Shown one piece after another: positions 23,043-36,200 of a stretch of 64,000 nucleotides of DNA; position 1 is the stretch's first letter; each line of letters starts with the position of its first letter. The stretch lies in the NCBI GenBank assembly GCA_944470555.2, contig OX104127.1, forward strand, positions 132,247,113-132,311,112. The letters run 5' to 3'. The notes beneath the pieces were generated by a model. The model did not search any database and was not told the origin of the DNA. It worked only from the letters and a program-made list of their open reading frames with translations. This DNA is from Heterobilharzia americana (lineage: Eukaryota; Platyhelminthes; Trematoda; Strigeidida; Schistosomatidae). The position numbers and the translations under genes are program-made.

Positions 23043-23216
23043 TTAATTAAGTGTTCCACGGCATGAAGATGATCCACATTGGCATGGAATTTTCTCTTCC
23101 TCATAAGGAAATTTATAATCATATGTAATCTCCTCCATAACGTTAATATCTCTCTTTGAATAGATGACAATCTTCTTCTTACTTTCAACCATTATTATTT
23201 TTGCATAACAGTTAGG
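23043..23216 (-). CDS. SETD1: SETD1 exon Z (last): SET C-terminal part and post-SET, stop
   Basis: 57 codons and TAA follow the acceptor ATTGTAG. It opens [20 protein letters not shown] and includes [10 protein letters not shown], with the catalytic Tyr pair, then the post-SET zinc ligands CQCGSSSC and the family-typical end RGTLN. No ATG-led frame shows it because the only long frame here is a shadow. It was located by searching the - strand for the SET C-terminus after exon Y ended mid-domain. The intervening intron is 6.36 kb, the second longest seen. Confidence 0.96.
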   Translation of the reverse strand, partial: PNCYAKIIMVESKKKIVIYSKRDINVMEEITYDYKFPYEEEKIPCQCGSSSCRGTLN

Positions 23217-26200
23217 CTACAATGAAGATAATGTAAATACATGTAATCAAAGATAACATAACCTAACTGAATACTAATTATACAAGGAAATGTCATGAAT
23301 CCCGAAAAAACTTTAGTAAAACAGAAAACGATTAACATAATTTAATGTGTATATATTAATTGCCTAACGAATGGGCAGAAGAAGAAAGTGGAGGTGGATT
23401 GGATTGGATATACACTGAGAAGGCTGACTGGGGACATCACGCGACAGGCCCTCAAGTGGAATCCAAAGGAAAAACGACGAATTGGGCGTCCGAGGTGAGG
23501 GTGACATGAAGGGGATCATGTGAGGAAGAAATGAAAGCTTGTGGGCAGTCGTGGCGCCAGGTTGAAAAGACTGCAGAGAAGAGAGTGCAATGCAGCCGTG
23601 CTACTGAAGCCCTATGTTCCACTAGGAACCCAAGGGAAAGATAATAATAATATATTAGTTGCTAAGTGTCAAATGTTCCCTACCTTTAGACATCAGTAAA
23701 AACTCTAGGTCATTGAATTATCTTATCCAAAGATATTTTTTCAAATATTTTGCAAAACGATACTAATCATCCTATCGAATTGAATTAATAGGATTTATTT
23801 ATAATAAGATATTACTCAATATAGGAGATAGATTCCCAGTGTCACTTTACAAATTACTCCAAAATAAGTAATGCACAATCCCTTCCATCAGAAGAATCGG
23901 TGTGATTTCCAAATGGCTCATTGTGAACTACCAGGTCATAATGCATGCCTCACAATGTATTGAACAACTGAGATTGAAAATGAAAGGCGCATAAAGATAA
24001 CCAATTTTTTTCAAGTTAAGCATGAAAAAAGCACTGTGATCAAGTGATACTGAGGAAACAATCCAGTGCCAGTACCAAAAAAAAATGAGAATACCTTTAA
24101 ATTACTTAGAAATTGGAAAGTAAACAGTCGAATGAAACTAACTTGATTCATGTTCACTTGGAGAGTAATTAAAGCCTGACTAGACAAATGAATCAATCTC
24201 TCAATTTTTAACTGTATAAAATTCAATCTTGAAGTAGCATAACATAATATCATGAATAAACACTATCATTAAACAAGATGTATTATGTGGTCATGGATGT
24301 TTCACTAGTTTGTCAAAATCAGCCAGTTAAACAGTAGGGGCTAGATACATCTCCATTAGTAGATGTATCTCTGAAGCGTATAAATATGCAGAAGGAAGGA
24401 GTGCAAAAGATATTATACATACATTCAGCAGTTATTAATTCCTTAAGTTGTTACTCATCATGGACTGACATCAATTGGAAGAACATTGGAAATCTAGGAG
24501 CACTGGACAGCTATGTCGTCCTGGTATGGGACACACTCTTGACCCTATCAAACCAGGGATAGAACCAGGAACCTCAGGTTCCGTGGCCAGAACGGTACCA
24601 TTGAGTCACTGGGTCAGAATCCAATGGTCCATATTTCCAACCTCTGTCAGTTAATGATATAGCAGGACCATCGCCCAATGTCATCGTTGAGTGTTTGTCC
24701 TCACGGTCACCGAATTTGTCCAACCAGTCACAACTTCTCTTTGGAATTTCAGGAATCACCTCTCGAAGCTAGTCAGCAATGAGCGCTAGATCAATTTAAT
24801 TTGGGGGTTTATGGGGATTTAGTGATTTTTCAAGTTGGTATTCATCATGGACTGACATCAGTTGGAGAAACGTTGGAAACCTAGGAGCACTGAACAGTTG
24901 TTTCGTACTAGTATGGGACTACTCCCCAGCAGTGTGCACCTTTTACCCTACCACGCCAGGGATCGAACCCAAGACCTCCAGGTTCCGTGGCCTGCATGTT
25001 ACCACTGGATTTCAACCCGGTGGCTTGATGATAACATGCAGGCCAGGGAACTTGAGGGTCATGGGTTCGATCCCTGGCGTGGTGGGGTCAAGAGTGCACA
25101 CCACTGAGGAGTAGTCCCATACTAGGACGAAACAGCTGTCCAGTGCTCCTGGGTTTTCAATGTCCCTCCAACTGATGTCAGTCCATGGTAAATACCAACT
25201 TGAAAAATAACTGAATCCCCACAAACCCCCAAATTAAAGTTATCAATTTATTAAAATACTAGATACCCATTCCATACGATGCAGCAGCGGTAAAGATGGA
25301 TGAATTGTAATAGTAGTGAATTTATGAGTCCATACCCCATGGTTTATTGATAGACTGAAAAGGTGTGGTGGGTAACCAAAGTGAAAATCAATACCCTAAT
25401 GTCTACGGTCGTAATACAATACAGTGAATAAGAAAAAAAGTTAGGAGAAAGCTACCGAGGTGTCAGTAAGCTCGATTCTCACCTTATAGTTAGCCATCCG
25501 TAAAAAACATTTTTCAACATAGGAGTCCGATTGTTACAAAGATCACAATAACACCCAACCATCTAAGTTCTATAGATACTCTTTCTTAGATTCAAGAGAA
25601 ATTCAGCCAACGCAGCTGACGAATAAGAAGGATTGATGTGTTCAGTATTTCATCGCCATATTTGGAAACTGTGTAATGCAATAAACAGCATTTCCATGCT
25701 ATACATCACCCCAGTAGTAAAAAGGAAAGCTAAGTAAATTAAGCAAACTTATCAACAACTTGATGCAATAATGCACCCATTCAAAATACAACACTGAACA
25801 GCTGTGGATGCGAGAAGAATTATCTGTCATTCTTCGATGGTATTAGCCCAGCACTTTGTTAAAATCGGTTTTGACTCATGCCCAGCCCCCTCATATTCTA
25901 ATAATTTTCATGAAAATCCTTCGCTTGACTGTTTTATATAAGGAAACTCAGGCTGTCTGGCATAACTCATTCTCTACTCTAACATCTAGTTAATTTTTGT
26001 GCTTTGCCCATACTTACTTATAGGTTCCCCCTTATTCTTTCCTGATCTCCAGAAAATAGACTACGCTGTAATGCGTAGAATTTTTAAGGCTGGTAGTAAA
26101 GCAAGTGACACACCAATAACAGTATTGATAAATGCGGTTATGGATAGGTATTTGAACTCTTGTAGATAGCTGCATAAAAGTATTTCACCCAATGACAAGC

Positions 26201-29200
26201 ATCATCTGCATCCGCACCTCTCTATATGTCAATCCTCAGAGAAGACAATAAATAAATATATTAAATTATCTTTTTGACTATCAGAGATAGCCGTGGTTTT
26301 ACAGATTAGTACTGATACTAGGTGATGATTGAAGGTTAAAAAAAAACTTAGGTCGCAGTAAGATTAGAACCAGAGATCACCGGGTTACCGGCCCGGTGCT
26401 CTACGAACTGAGCTACGAGACCCGACTGCTGACCACATTTTTATTTCACTTCAATGCCAAAAGGGTTTTGTTTGACTACCATGTGAATTTGTGACGCGTT
26501 ATCACCGATCGATCGAACCCACACTGGCTGCCTAGTCAGAACTTCTCATCACAATTCAAATCTATTGGAATTAGAGAGGAGAAGCATCATATTGATTATC
26601 ATATTGACTATCTGAGATAGCTGTGGTTTGTCAGACCAGTAGTATTCAGGTCAAATTTTCATTTCACTTTCAATCATCACCCAGTATCAAATATATTAAA
26701 CTTTGTGCACGCACAACTACACGCAAAAATGCAATTATACCTTATTAAGCTCATGTATTATATGAAGAAAGTCATGTTAGAATTAGTCTTATCAATCAAC
26801 TTTGCAACAGTGAACAGTTAACGTGACTTTGAAGTCATTGGACATTGCAATAGCAAGCCTGAGAAAACTAGGCAGGCAGGCTTTAGACCCGGCCGCGGGT
26901 GTATCGACCAAATATTCACACTGCCGCAGGTCCTGGAACATAGGCACGCTTACAGACGCCCGACAATAGCTGTATTTGCCGACCTGAAGGCGAATTCGAT
27001 TCGACTGATCGAGAAGTCTTGTGGCAATGTCTCTCATTGAAAGGCGTGCCTAGTAAGTACATCACTTTATTGAAGGCTCTCTACTCGAACACTTGTGGGC
27101 ATGTTAGAGCCTATAGAGATGTCCAGTGAGCTGTACTCATCTAGTGATAACCATCAAGGGTGCCCACTGTCTCCATTCTTATCCAATTTTATCATAGATA
27201 TTTTTATGGAGATCTCCCTCTCGTAACCTGACTACAGAGAGATTGATCTAATCACAGGAGAATTTTTGTTAGACCTAGAATATGCAGATGACACAGTCCT
27301 GTTAGGTGAAGCCGCTGACAAGATGCAGAGTCTTCTGAACACTTTGAGTGGGAATTTGAGAATGTTTGGAATGCCTTTCTCACCAGCCAAACGCAAATTG
27401 TTGCTCCAGGATTGGTCCTCAACGGCGCCCCACCGCGGCTAACAGTAGAGAGTGTAGTCATCGAGTGTGTCGACCACTTCACTTACCTGGAAAGTAGGAT
27501 TAGCCCTCTTGGCTCAGTGGCCGGTGAAATCTCTGCATGGATACAAAAGGCTCAACTGGCTTTTGCCAACTTACGCCACCTGTGGCGCCGCCATGATATC
27601 CGTTTGTCTACTAAGGGTCGCGTGTACTGCATAGAAGTCTGCTCTATTCTACTCTATGGCTGTGAAACATAGCCATTGAAAATGGAAGACATGAGAAGGC
27701 TTCAGGTGTTCGACCACCGTTGCCTTAGTAGTATAGGCCGTATCCCGTGGTGTCACTAAGTGAGTAATGCAGAAGTCAGGTGTAGAGTTTTAGGGAGTAG
27801 AGGTAAATCAGTTGACGAGGTTATGAACCTTCATCGGCTGAGATGGTTGGGACACGTATTACGTATGCCTAATCGCCGATTGCCTCGTCATACGATTTTG
27901 GCTGAAGTAGGTTCAGGCTGGAAAAAGGTTTGAGGTGGCCAGACTAAAACATGGCACCAATGTATGAAGTCTTTGACTTGGTTTGAGCCACGTGGGGCGA
28001 TGCAGACTAAATGGTTGGGGTCCGCGGGACAAGAGGAGCCAGTGGTTGGAGACTCTAGGTGATGGTATGGCTCAGAACAGATGTCAGTGGTCCAGGTGTA
28101 TACACACATTATCCTCATCTTAACGACGCTATACCGAGTCTCACCATTTTCTCATTCCTCCTTTCTCTCTTTTAGTAATTTATATTTCTTTTGACTGAAT
28201 TTTCTTATCTTCATCTTGCGCCTCACCGCCTTGTTACTTGATGCACTGATATGAGCTGTGGCAACTCGGACCGTTACGTAGTAATGCCTGGTCCTATGTT
28301 GATTTGGATGGATGGATGGCAACAATCTTGTTATACCTTATTATAGGTTGTTAACCAGCACTTTTGTTAACATATATTTGAAAAATGTTGTACAATGGGT
28401 AAACTGATACAATATTACCTGCTGAGAATTCTGTACTGTGAACTGAATTAGGGTTGGGAATAAAACAAGCCTATTATTACTACTATCTTTATTAAATTCC
28501 ATTGTTTGACGGCTTTCTCGAGCGCCTAGTAACTTTACTACACCGTCACAATGCTTATATGAACTGAATAATTATTATAATTATGCTATTTAAACCTATT
28601 TCTAACCACACCACAAGGTGACGATAAAGAAATAGCTAATACTGCGATTCATTCATTATCCACTTGAGAAAAATCAACATATTACTCGCTAAACGGCTAA
28701 ACGCTTCAAAGAACAGGAAGATATAAAACTTGGGAAAAATTAATTCTTAAAATCCAGAGTGTTGAAGTGAACCAAAAAGAATAATAAATTAGAGATCAAC
28801 TAGTGGCATGTTATGTTCACTTATGTCAAGATGAATTTTAATGATAGGATAAAACCACTCAATAAACCATATGAAAGATATAGAAATCTAAAGACCATGT
28901 ATTTTTCTTTCAAATGCAATAAACAGTGGTTTATACTACACACTATACCAATCCCTTTCACAAATATAAGCTCTAGTATCGTCAATAACGAGTCCAGTGA
29001 ATGGTTTGTCACTAAATTGATATCATTCCCTGGCTCTATCACCAACAGTACAAAATGTTACACACTTTACACTGGATCACCTATCCTTATCAGTATTTAT
29101 CATGAATAGTTTGAATAAATAAGAATTTTCAGACGAAAATAACTTTGAACGTTGCATAATTTCGTAAAACGTGAATTTAAGAGCAATAGAACTGTTAACT

Positions 29201-30221
29201 TTGTAAATATTAAAATGCTAAGACTTATTTCAAAGCTGTTTGCAAACAGAGAGAACTACGCACACTGTGTTATCCTTGAAAGTGTTAAGAACTATATAGA
29301 TGTATTAAAGCAATAGACATAATGTGTGAACTTAATACTATTTTGAACTGTAACCAGATGGAACGCACTCAGCCAACTTGTGCACATCTGTGCAGTCGGC
29401 AATGAGCCACATCGATTGTGTGAGGATTAATGATGCCTACCATCTAGTTGTCCAAACTTCGGTAAGTGGAGTCGGTTTCAAACCTGTGACCTAAACCATT
29501 AAGCCACAGCTCCACATTTTGAGCTGTAGTGACATTCAAACCTATTTAAATAAAGATTTACAATTAATCTAAACATACCTGACAGCTATGGTTGATAAAC
29601 CGAGCATTATTACCGCACATCGTGGCATCAATCACAAAATCATCGTCAATTCGGAAGAGATACGAACCACCGATACCTTTATCTTCATACTGATGCTCTC
29701 GTAATTCGGCTACACCTTTACGAACCACATGACCAACATATTCAATTACCATTTCTTCAGCGGCTATAGGCTCCAAAGCGATAAGACCCCAAGCATGAAT
29801 AGGTGATTTAGCAAATATAAGTTGCTTTTTACGGAACTAAAATGTGAAACGAAATCAATTGAGAAATTCAGTTTATATTACATACAAATCAAGAAAAATA
29901 TGATCAACTCTGAACCAATAAACACTAGGAAAACGAGCACATTCATCTAGCTTTTAGTGTATGGATTGCTCTTCACTTGGCAGAAAACTTTGAAAATGTA
30001 CATATCAAAAACTGAACCAAAATAGGTATACTATAAAGAAGTTCCAAAGGTGAAATATATTTCAAAAGACAAGAGACTCTTTGTTCGAAAAAAGCTCAAT
30101 CTCAATTGGAAGAAAATAAACGAGCGAAGAAAGGAAATAGCGCTTGTGTTTAGTGTTTATTTTTATGATGTCAGTTCAGAAACCATGTTGAAATATGATC
30201 AAAAGATTTTCCTTAGAGCTG

Positions 30222-30278
<57 letters not shown>

Positions 30279-33200
30279 GATATTCTATGTCCAATATTCT
30301 CAATGGAGATTTCAAGGCGTAATCAAGAGGTAGGCAACCGTTTAAAAGCATGTAGTTGGCTCAAATTCGTTTTGTCCTACGGTTAGCCAGTCACAATAAA
30401 CATTACTACGTAACGGCCCACGTTGCCAGAACATATCAACACATCAAGGGGGAATGCACGAAGATGAAATACAAAGAAATAAAGAGAGCAGCAGTCAAAA
30501 AGTCACCAAAAGAGAGCAAGTAAGAATGAGAGAACGTAGATTCAGTATGACAATTAGGATAATGTGTAGATACATCTTTACGATTGAGATCGATTTTGAG
30601 GCATATCACCTACGACCTCCAACCACTAGTTTCTGTGGTCACGTGAACTCCAAAAAAGATGCTTACATTCCCTTACGTGGCTCAGACTAAAAGTCAGCGA
30701 CTTTATAGACTGCTGACAGGTTTTTACATGATCTCCTGCGACCTTTCGAAGGCCTGAACCTACCTAAAATAACAGTATGCGACGGAGAAGATGATGACTA
30801 CATAAGCGTAAGACATGTCCCAGCCACCTCAGTCGATGAAGATTCACATCATCATTTAACATTCCTCTTTTGCCCAAAACTCTATGCCTAAATTCTATGG
30901 TGAGTGCTGACAGAGTTGTAAGGGTGGTCAACACTTTCCCGCTGTCCGTAATATGGAAGGTTACGTTTCCTCTAGGCACCTGAAAAGGAAATCGGGGTTA
31001 GTAATAGTGGTGCGTGACCGTGGAGCCCATCGGATATCTGCTTGAAGCTTGTTATGCAAGGCATTCTTGGAAGTTTGATTTTGGTTCGTTTTCTCTGAAT
31101 CCAGTTATAAACCCATACCGACGGCACCAGAGTACTGCTCTATTTTCAGTTATAGCTAAGAAAGTAGGACTGAGGCTGAAAGCTTTTAACCGTAGATAAC
31201 TTCACGACATTACTAAAGTATGGTGGAATCAATAATTGGGCAGTGTCCAGGTTAAGAGAAGAGTACCATTCAAGAAAGATAAGTTATTAACCTGCATGGA
31301 TAGAGGTAGATTTAGAAGTGTTGCATATATCGAACCATCACCTACGTTGAAACGTAATTTTAACTGAAGTAGGATTTATCTGGGAGGAGGTGAAGATTAG
31401 TCGGAATAAGACATGGTACCAACCTGTGAAGTCGTTGGTCTGAGTGGCTTAGGAAAATATCGAATGTCTGTCTGAGGGATGTCCTTGAGATCATACTAAC
31501 CAATGGTTTAAGAATCTAGGTGATATGGCTCAAAATCGATCATAACGGCTAAGATTTATACATTCCTCGACACACTGGAAAATTTCGAATACTTTTATGA
31601 ACCTTTATCTACTTATTCTACCTCCTCCAATTCTTTTTGTCCACTTAAATGTCAATCTTTCATATCTAGTACTTTTATGCAGCTTGCTATGAAGTACAAC
31701 ACCCTTAACTAATATACTTCTGTACTAACTTAAGCATCATAAAACCAAGATAGGTTGGTAAGTCGAATCTGTAGGTTAAGTCATGTTTTCTTGACTATTC
31801 GTTGTATTGATGAACTATTTTACTGTTTTTAACTTATTGCACTCATATCACATAGAATTTCTACAATTATCTTAGTTTCCATTTTAGTCTGTTTATTAAA
31901 AATGTCACTTAGTGAAACAGTATCACTCACTGGATTACATTTCGGATTAAATTAGCATTAAAACGAAGAAACTCGCTCAGAAACAAGCTTTCTAGGTTAA
32001 AAGATTCTGTTGACATAATGGAGCAAAATAATTTTGTTTACCAAATTACTTCCACTGATTGTGTGGTCAAAGTAGTCGACCAGGGGCAATTAGATTAACA
32101 CAGCACAAAAACTCAGCTAAATCAAGATTATACTGGGTGATGATTGAAGGTGAGATGAAAATCTGGACCGCGGCGGGATTTTCATCTCACCTTCAATCAT
32201 CACCCAGTATAAAATACTAGTCTACTAAACTAAGGCTATCTCAGTCAAATGATAAATCAAGATTAGTAGATCCTAATAAGATAAGGGATTTAGAGAAAAG
32301 CTCAGCTATATCTCTGCACGTAATTAAACACAAACACACGGTAGGGTGAGATAGAGTGACAGTATTGAAAACTAACTTATTTGGGTGGAGGTAGAGATTG
32401 GTTGATAACCGACTGAATGTTTGTTTATCGAATCAACACTGAATACATATAATAGAAATGAGTCTGCACCTGTCCCAGATATATGGAAAATTCTACTACC
32501 CTTGTCATTACAAAGAAGGAGAGGTAACTAGGAATATATGAAGTCTGTCTCGGAGTTGTGAAGTCACCTGATATGAATATGGACAACAAATTGTGTTTGA
32601 TATGTTATCCAGTAAATGATACTGTTTTTTCACTGTGTGACATTTCAAGTAAACAAACTAAAGTGGAATTACAATCTACCACAGTACCCAAGTTTTGCTC
32701 CTATATCTTAGTTTTCGTACTTATAACTTACCTGTCCTAATTGACTGCTTCGCTTGAGTCTGTCGACTGCTTGTTTGAAATCTCATTCAAACCATAACTT
32801 ATTTGAAAGACAATAAATACTAGTCTATTTTATATTGCATAGCCAATTCAGTTACTATATAAAGTGAGAAACGCAAAACTGACATACTTCAACTCAGAAA
32901 GCCAAAATGCCTATGCATATTCGATTGAAAATAACAGCGAATTCAAAAAGTTTTCTATGACAGGATTTAGTTAAGAATAACTTTCAGAGAAAAAAGATGA
33001 GTGCGGTTATGACCAATGCAGATACAAACTACACTTGCAAGTAGTCGAGTCAATGTGAAAAAGGATGAATTCAATAAAAATAAGTATGAAATTTTGTGAA
33101 TTATTCTCTAGAGAGAATGACCCAGTTCAACAACAGGAGATTAAAAGTATCAATAAACAACAGTTGATAGCTGTTGCACAAGAAGTGGTTCCCATGCCCC

Positions 33201-36200
33201 AACGAAGAACGCTTAGGTGCTTGAAGCGATGGGTGCTAAGTTTGAATCTGAGTGGGAACAACACTCACTGACAGGGGTGCAGATACATCCAACTGATGAG
33301 TCCGAAATAAGACGAAACACGTGTCCTGAATTCCCCCCCCTGGTAATCACTAAGATGAAAACAATTGAATCCATTGAATTCCCTTACAATGAAAATATTT
33401 GTAACACATTGAAACAACAAATGAGTAAATCATCTTGACTTATGTTTACAAGTGTTTCGTTATTAACTTGTCATTTAGTATTTTACTGCTTAAAACACTC
33501 CCAAGATAAACAACATAGATAAAGAGTATGACATGAAACATCAAGGCTGTCAGATATACAAATATCAAGGATTCACACTGAAAAGTTATCATTCATTCTA
33601 AATGTAAAATGGTTTACACCTATGACATTATTTCTAGGTTAAATACAACACAATTAGCATGTTTCAATTATAATCTGTTCGCATAATTTATAAACAATTC
33701 TTCAAATCAGTTTTAAGTTTTCCCCTGCATTCGGAAGACAAAGGCTATAATATTTACCTTCTAAATGCTGCATTTTAAAGTTATAGGTGTTAGTTATTAG
33801 AGAGATAGGTTGAATAAATTACTATGTAGGATGCCACTAACACGTTATAACAGGAAGAGATTTTATGCTGTTAGAAACTGATCGATTTGCTGTGATTATA
33901 GTTCGCCGCAATACTGAACCCAACTTTAAAATGGATGATGTCACTGGAAGAAAGCTGAAAGGCGCATTGAACAGAGCATATCCAGCAGTAAAGCTGATCC
34001 CTTTCTACAGAACAACATGCTCCTTCGTACAACCCATGTTACCTCCGGTTGTGTAAACAAGTTTATGTATATCTGCGGTAGCAGTTACATCGGGAGGACA
34101 CAGAACATGGCATACCTTAGATTCTTTTAACACGTACCAAAAGACCTGCGTCTCAGGGAAACAAGCGCTCTCAGTAGTGCACTTAATCGGTATTTCATCG
34201 ACACAGGGCATACCCCAAAAACCTTAAAAGTAATCAACGAACAACGTAATTTAGAACTTCTGACGTTTGCTGAGGCTGTAGCGATCAAACGACGGAAACA
34301 CCTAAAGTGCGTGTTCAAAAGAAGCCGTGATAAGTCTTTCTTTTCCCTAGTAACTTAATATTTTACTCTTCCTCTTATTTGATGACATCACCTTTCGACT
34401 GAACCTTTTCTGTGTTTTGCCCAGTTCTAACGATTGTTCAACCAACTAAGTTCAACTCCTTTTATGATTAGATAATTTGTCTGTTCTTTGTCATCACTAG
34501 CCGACTTGTTAACCTCCTTACGTAATCCTCTATTAATGTTCACGTTCTTTTCTTCGAACTGTCTGTTGACAGGCAAATATATAACTTCAAATTCTTAGCA
34601 TGTCGTGTTAACTTTATTTGGATGTTTGTATTCTTTGTCAGACCATGCTGTTTCCCACTGACTAACTTCATGTAACTGAGAAGAAACTATGTCCCAATTC
34701 TTTTGTAATATGATGTTTAAATGTCTTTAGGTTGTACGCAGCTGATGAGGAACCATGAAAATAAAATGGTACCAGCCGTTGTTTCTTCTCTATTCATATT
34801 GAAAAATAAAACACTGTGAATAGCACCCGTATAAAGTGAGTTTTGTAGTAACACTATTGGTTGGCATAATGGACAACTGCTCTAAACAAGATAACATTTG
34901 AGCAAGCCTACAATCCAGTGTAATTATGTTCGATCAATTGTTTTAGCAGATAACTCAGATGATTTACTGCTAAGTAGTAGTGCATCGACTGATCAGTACA
35001 ATAATAATATCATTATATTGTATATTTCACTAGTTAGCTGAAGAAAGTATGCTGTAAAGGCAAAATAAATTGGCGTATGATAAAAAAAGATAGTTTTAGT
35101 TCCCGTCAGTTACCAGTGATAAGCAAAATACTCAGCATAACGCTGGGTTATTTCGTTACTATGCTTGTCATTGTTGCGATTCCGCAACTTAAGTACTCGT
35201 ACAGATTTTCAAGTCTGATGACACTAAGATAAATTTTATTATTTTCAATTCCGATAACTAAAATTCAAAAAGAAAAGGACACTAATAGGTGGATCTAACG
35301 ATAGAACCGACCAATTTTTGCAAGGGAGAAAAAAAACTAACAAAACATATGAAATGAAACATTTTTCACTACCTTAGAGATAACAATGAGCAGATCAATT
35401 ATTCCTAATTACCTACTGATAAGTATTTAAACTCACAGTATAAATATTGCGAACAAATATAATTACTTCACCTTAGTGTCTGAATTTACTTGTACTTAAT
35501 AAGTCTCATAGAAGATCAATAAAGCATAGTAAATTGTTTCATAGTAATTTGGTTAGTTACGGCTAGCAGAAGAATCCAGGACGAGTGTTTCGTCTTAGTC
35601 GAGACTCGTCAGCCAGATGTACCTCCACCTCAGTGAGTGTTGTTCCCAATGAGACTCGAACCTCTGACCCATCACCTCAAACGCCAAGGTATTTTCCCAC
35701 TATGGCACGGAGGAACGATAGCATCTCCTAGTACAACGGGTAGGAGTTATTACTATTTATCGATATACTAGTAATTCTTTGTTGTTTTACAGAATCGCTT
35801 GTTTGACCTCTATTGGCATGTGGGCTCCTGTTCGAATGCCTCGATATCGTCTGGGTGTTAATTATGGTGATTTGGTTGGTGGCATAGTGGATAACCCCTC
35901 GGCGTTTGAAGTGATGTGTACGAGGTTCGAGTCTCAGTGGGAACAACACTCCGCACAGGGGTGTAGGTACATCCAGCTGACGAGTGAGTCCCGAACAGGA
36001 CGAAACGCGCACCCTGGATTCTTCAACCAACCAAATTACCATAATTAACATTCAGGCAATATCGAGGTATCCGCATAGGAGCCCATATGCCAATAAAGAA
36101 GTCGAACAATTCGATCCAATAAAACAACGGAGAATTACAAGTATATCAATAAATGGTAATAAATTGTTTTGTTACTAATACATTTTACCAGCAACATAAA

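Noticed and set aside
22997..23188. 63-codon - strand ORF over the last exon
   Set aside because: Wrong frame; the SET C-terminus is read in another frame from the acceptor at 23,217.
24862..25224. ORFs of 60-81 codons
   Set aside because: They arise inside the inverted SINE pair and exist in both arms by symmetry.
26351..26422. Functional tRNA-Thr gene
   Set aside because: T-arm cannot pair and the B-box has changes; it lies in a repeat.
30050..30386. Two overlapping ORFs with IYIYIY runs
   Set aside because: Caused by the (TA)n tract.
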